From an uncultured Collinsella sp. (lineage in GTDB: Bacteria; Actinomycetota; Coriobacteriia; Coriobacteriales; Coriobacteriaceae), in the NCBI GenBank assembly GCA_938023905.1, contig CALJCO010000020.1, forward strand, positions 1 through 7,357: a stretch of 7,357 nucleotides of DNA, written 5' to 3'. Below the pieces are notes generated by a model. That model saw only the letters and a program-made list of their open reading frames with translations. It was not told the DNA's origin and did not search any database. The translations under genes and the position numbers were made by a program. This document shows positions 6,809 through 7,357 of this stretch, in pieces (positions within the stretch are counted from its first letter, which is position 1; each line of letters starts with the position of its first letter).

Positions 6809-6876
6809 TTTGCGTTTTCAAAATGTCCCGAATCGGCGGGGCGATTCGGGATACAATGTCAATAGAAAACGACGCA
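6809..6876 (+). repeat. 68-bp direct repeat, copy 1 (promoter-like element)
   Basis: This segment recurs at 7289-7356, 480 bp away, with 65 of 68 bases identical (differences at 6831, 6838 and 6866). It contains a TTTGCGTTTTCAAAATG block, a perfect 10-bp inverted repeat (TCCCGAATCG at 6826-6835 with CGATTCGGGA at 6842-6851, 6-nt spacer) and a TACAAT box directly after it. The conserved order suggests a promoter with a protein or RNA hairpin site. Confidence 0.9.
6852..6857 (+). promoter_or_regulatory. Candidate -10 box for the short plus-strand RNA
   Basis: TACAAT begins one base inside the end of the 10-bp inverted repeat and is kept in both copies of the 68-bp element. A start near 6864 is predicted. 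The expected -35 position (6829-6834) lies inside the inverted repeat and does not look like TTGACA. Transcription may therefore need an activator or be controlled by a factor bound there. Confidence 0.5.
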
Positions 6877-6962
6877 CCCCGCGTAAGTGTACGAGAGCGC
6901 GGGCGGCCTAGTTTTCAGTTTTTGTTAAATGCCCGGGATCCGACCCCCGGGCATTCTTATTT
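6864..6962 (+). ncRNA. Predicted short antisense-type RNA (putative antitoxin)
   Basis: A transcript of about 95-100 nt is predicted between the TACAAT box and the hairpin terminator ending near 6962. No coding frame with a Shine-Dalgarno fits inside it. Near its 5' end CCCGCG (6879-6884) can pair with CGCGGG (6898-6903). The RNA runs towards the small membrane-peptide gene and overlaps its stop codon and 3' UTR, so its last ~35 nt would be perfectly complementary to the peptide's mRNA. It also has a 6-nt stretch, TTTCAG (6913-6918), complementary to the peptide's second and third codons region. This layout is known for type I antitoxin RNAs such as RatA, SR4 and the RNAII of the par locus. 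Its existence is inferred from signals only. Confidence 0.5.
6928..6962 (+). terminator. Hairpin terminator shared by the convergent transcripts
   Basis: A perfect 10-bp stem (AATGCCCGGG at 6928-6937 with CCCGGGCATT at 6946-6955, 8-nt loop) is followed on the plus strand by CTTATTT. It fits an intrinsic terminator for the short RNA. The minus-strand peptide mRNA would read through the same stem but meets no T-run afterwards (TAACAAAAAC), so two-way function is less certain. Confidence 0.7.
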
Positions 6963-7106
6963 GCGCTTTCGGCGCAAATGCCGTCCACCGTCCGCACCGC
7001 GCGTGCGCCTACGGACCTTAAACCGAACTTCATACGAGTCAAGAAACGCGATGACGAACGTGCCCACCGCCGCGAGGGCGGCGAGCGCGTTAAGGAATTT
7101 CAGCAT
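6957..7106 (-). CDS. 49-aa membrane peptide, putative type I toxin
   Basis: The peptide begins MLKFLNALAALAAVGTFVIAFL, a single membrane-spanning helix at about residues 2-22. After DSYEV comes a strongly basic tail containing VRRRTRG and ending RRKRK. Short length, one hydrophobic helix and a charged C-terminus are the shared features of type I membrane toxins (Fst, TxpA, BsrG, Ldr), though I recognise no sequence match to a named family. The start at 7106 is supported by GGAGGT on the minus strand (7113-7118), 6 nt before the ATG; an upstream in-frame ATG at 7184 lacks such support and would add a polar leader. A TAAAAT box at 7163-7168 gives a predicted 5' UTR of about 50 nt. A convergent short RNA overlaps the 3' end. 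Alternatives are a membrane regulator or a small phage-derived protein. Confidence 0.7.
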   Translation of the reverse strand: MLKFLNALAALAAVGTFVIAFLDSYEVRFKVRRRTRGADGGRHLRRKRK

Positions 7107-7162
7107 ATGGTGACCTCCGATCGAGTCGTCGGCCGCCCGCGCACGGGATGCGTCGCAAGGGT

Positions 7163-7190
7163 ATTTTACTGCGAGTGCATGCACCCGCAG
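7163..7190 (-). promoter_or_regulatory. Promoter and palindromic operator of the membrane-peptide gene
   Basis: On the minus strand TAAAAT (7163-7168) is a good -10 box. Immediately upstream, 7169-7190 is a 22-bp palindrome with only one mismatched pair; its perfect centre is GTGCATGCAC and its outer arms are CTGCG and CGCAG. It occupies the spacer and the -35 position, where a dimeric regulator could block or recruit RNA polymerase. No TTGACA-like -35 is visible. Confidence 0.55.
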
Positions 7191-7288
7191 CTGCTAAACG
7201 CAATAATTGCAAACATTTGTTCGATAGTTACACACACGGTTCCTCGTCCAGCGGAGCCTGGCCGCATTGTCCGGGTTTGCCCGACGTG

Positions 7289-7356
7289 TTTGCGTTTTCA
7301 AAATGTCCCGGATCGGCTGGGCGATTCGGGATACAATGTCAATAGGAAACGACGCA
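7289..7356 (+). repeat. 68-bp direct repeat, copy 2, at the window edge
   Basis: Copy 2 of the element at 6809-6876. Its inverted repeat (7306-7315 with 7322-7331) differs by one A-to-G change, so one A-T pair becomes a G-T pair, which still pairs as G-U in RNA. TACAAT is kept at 7332-7337. A second plus-strand RNA would start near 7344, so its body lies outside the window. The 7191-7288 stretch between it and the peptide promoter shows only an 11-bp palindrome, GCAATAATTGC (7200-7210), and no gene. Confidence 0.88.
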
Positions 7357-7357
7357 T

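Noticed and set aside
6823..7113. Plus-strand frame (96 aa) across the short RNA and the peptide gene
   Set aside because: It starts inside the promoter inverted repeat, has no Shine-Dalgarno, and reads through the terminator hairpin and antisense to the better supported membrane peptide.
7107..7184. Longer start for the membrane peptide (Met at 7184)
   Set aside because: It lies upstream of the TAAAAT box, has no ribosome site, and adds a polar leader before the helix. The ATG at 7106 has a GGAGGT site at good spacing.

Overview
The window most likely comes from a high-GC gut actinobacterium of the class Coriobacteriia, with Collinsella as best guess. This rests on the style of the Gat proteins, on actinobacterial GC-rich codon use and on recalled family resemblance; no database was searched. 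Every protein gene seen lies on the minus strand, so the operons read from right to left.

From left to right: a candidate terminator (16-38); the gatC-gatA-gatB operon (3606 down to 105), whose genes overlap through TAATG junctions and encode the tRNA-dependent amidotransferase that makes Gln-tRNA(Gln) and/or Asn-tRNA(Asn); and a 347-base gene-free stretch (3607-3953). That stretch holds the likely gatC promoter, five degenerate direct repeats in exact 21-bp register, and a perfect 17-bp inverted repeat around a 14-bp palindrome. Next comes an orphan class C (pilin-polymerising type) sortase with two membrane segments (3954-4892).

From 5004 to 6727 lies a two-gene accessory module that looks less GC-rich than the Gat region. 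It pairs a winged-helix regulator with a nucleotidyltransferase whose start overlaps the regulator's end by 19 nt. This resembles AbiEi/AbiEii toxin-antitoxin logic, but the first protein has its helix-turn-helix in the middle, so it is not a textbook AbiEi.

The right end (6809-7357) is the most unusual part. It holds a 49-residue membrane peptide gene with a strong Shine-Dalgarno site (minus strand, 6957-7106), facing a short predicted plus-strand RNA (about 6864-6962). The two converge on a shared hairpin. The RNA's promoter region is a 68-bp element that recurs 480 bp downstream with three differences and is cut off by the window end. The layout matches type I toxin-antitoxin loci (membrane toxin plus antisense RNA), possibly as the first unit of a tandem array. 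This is an inference from layout: neither the toxicity nor the RNA has been shown.
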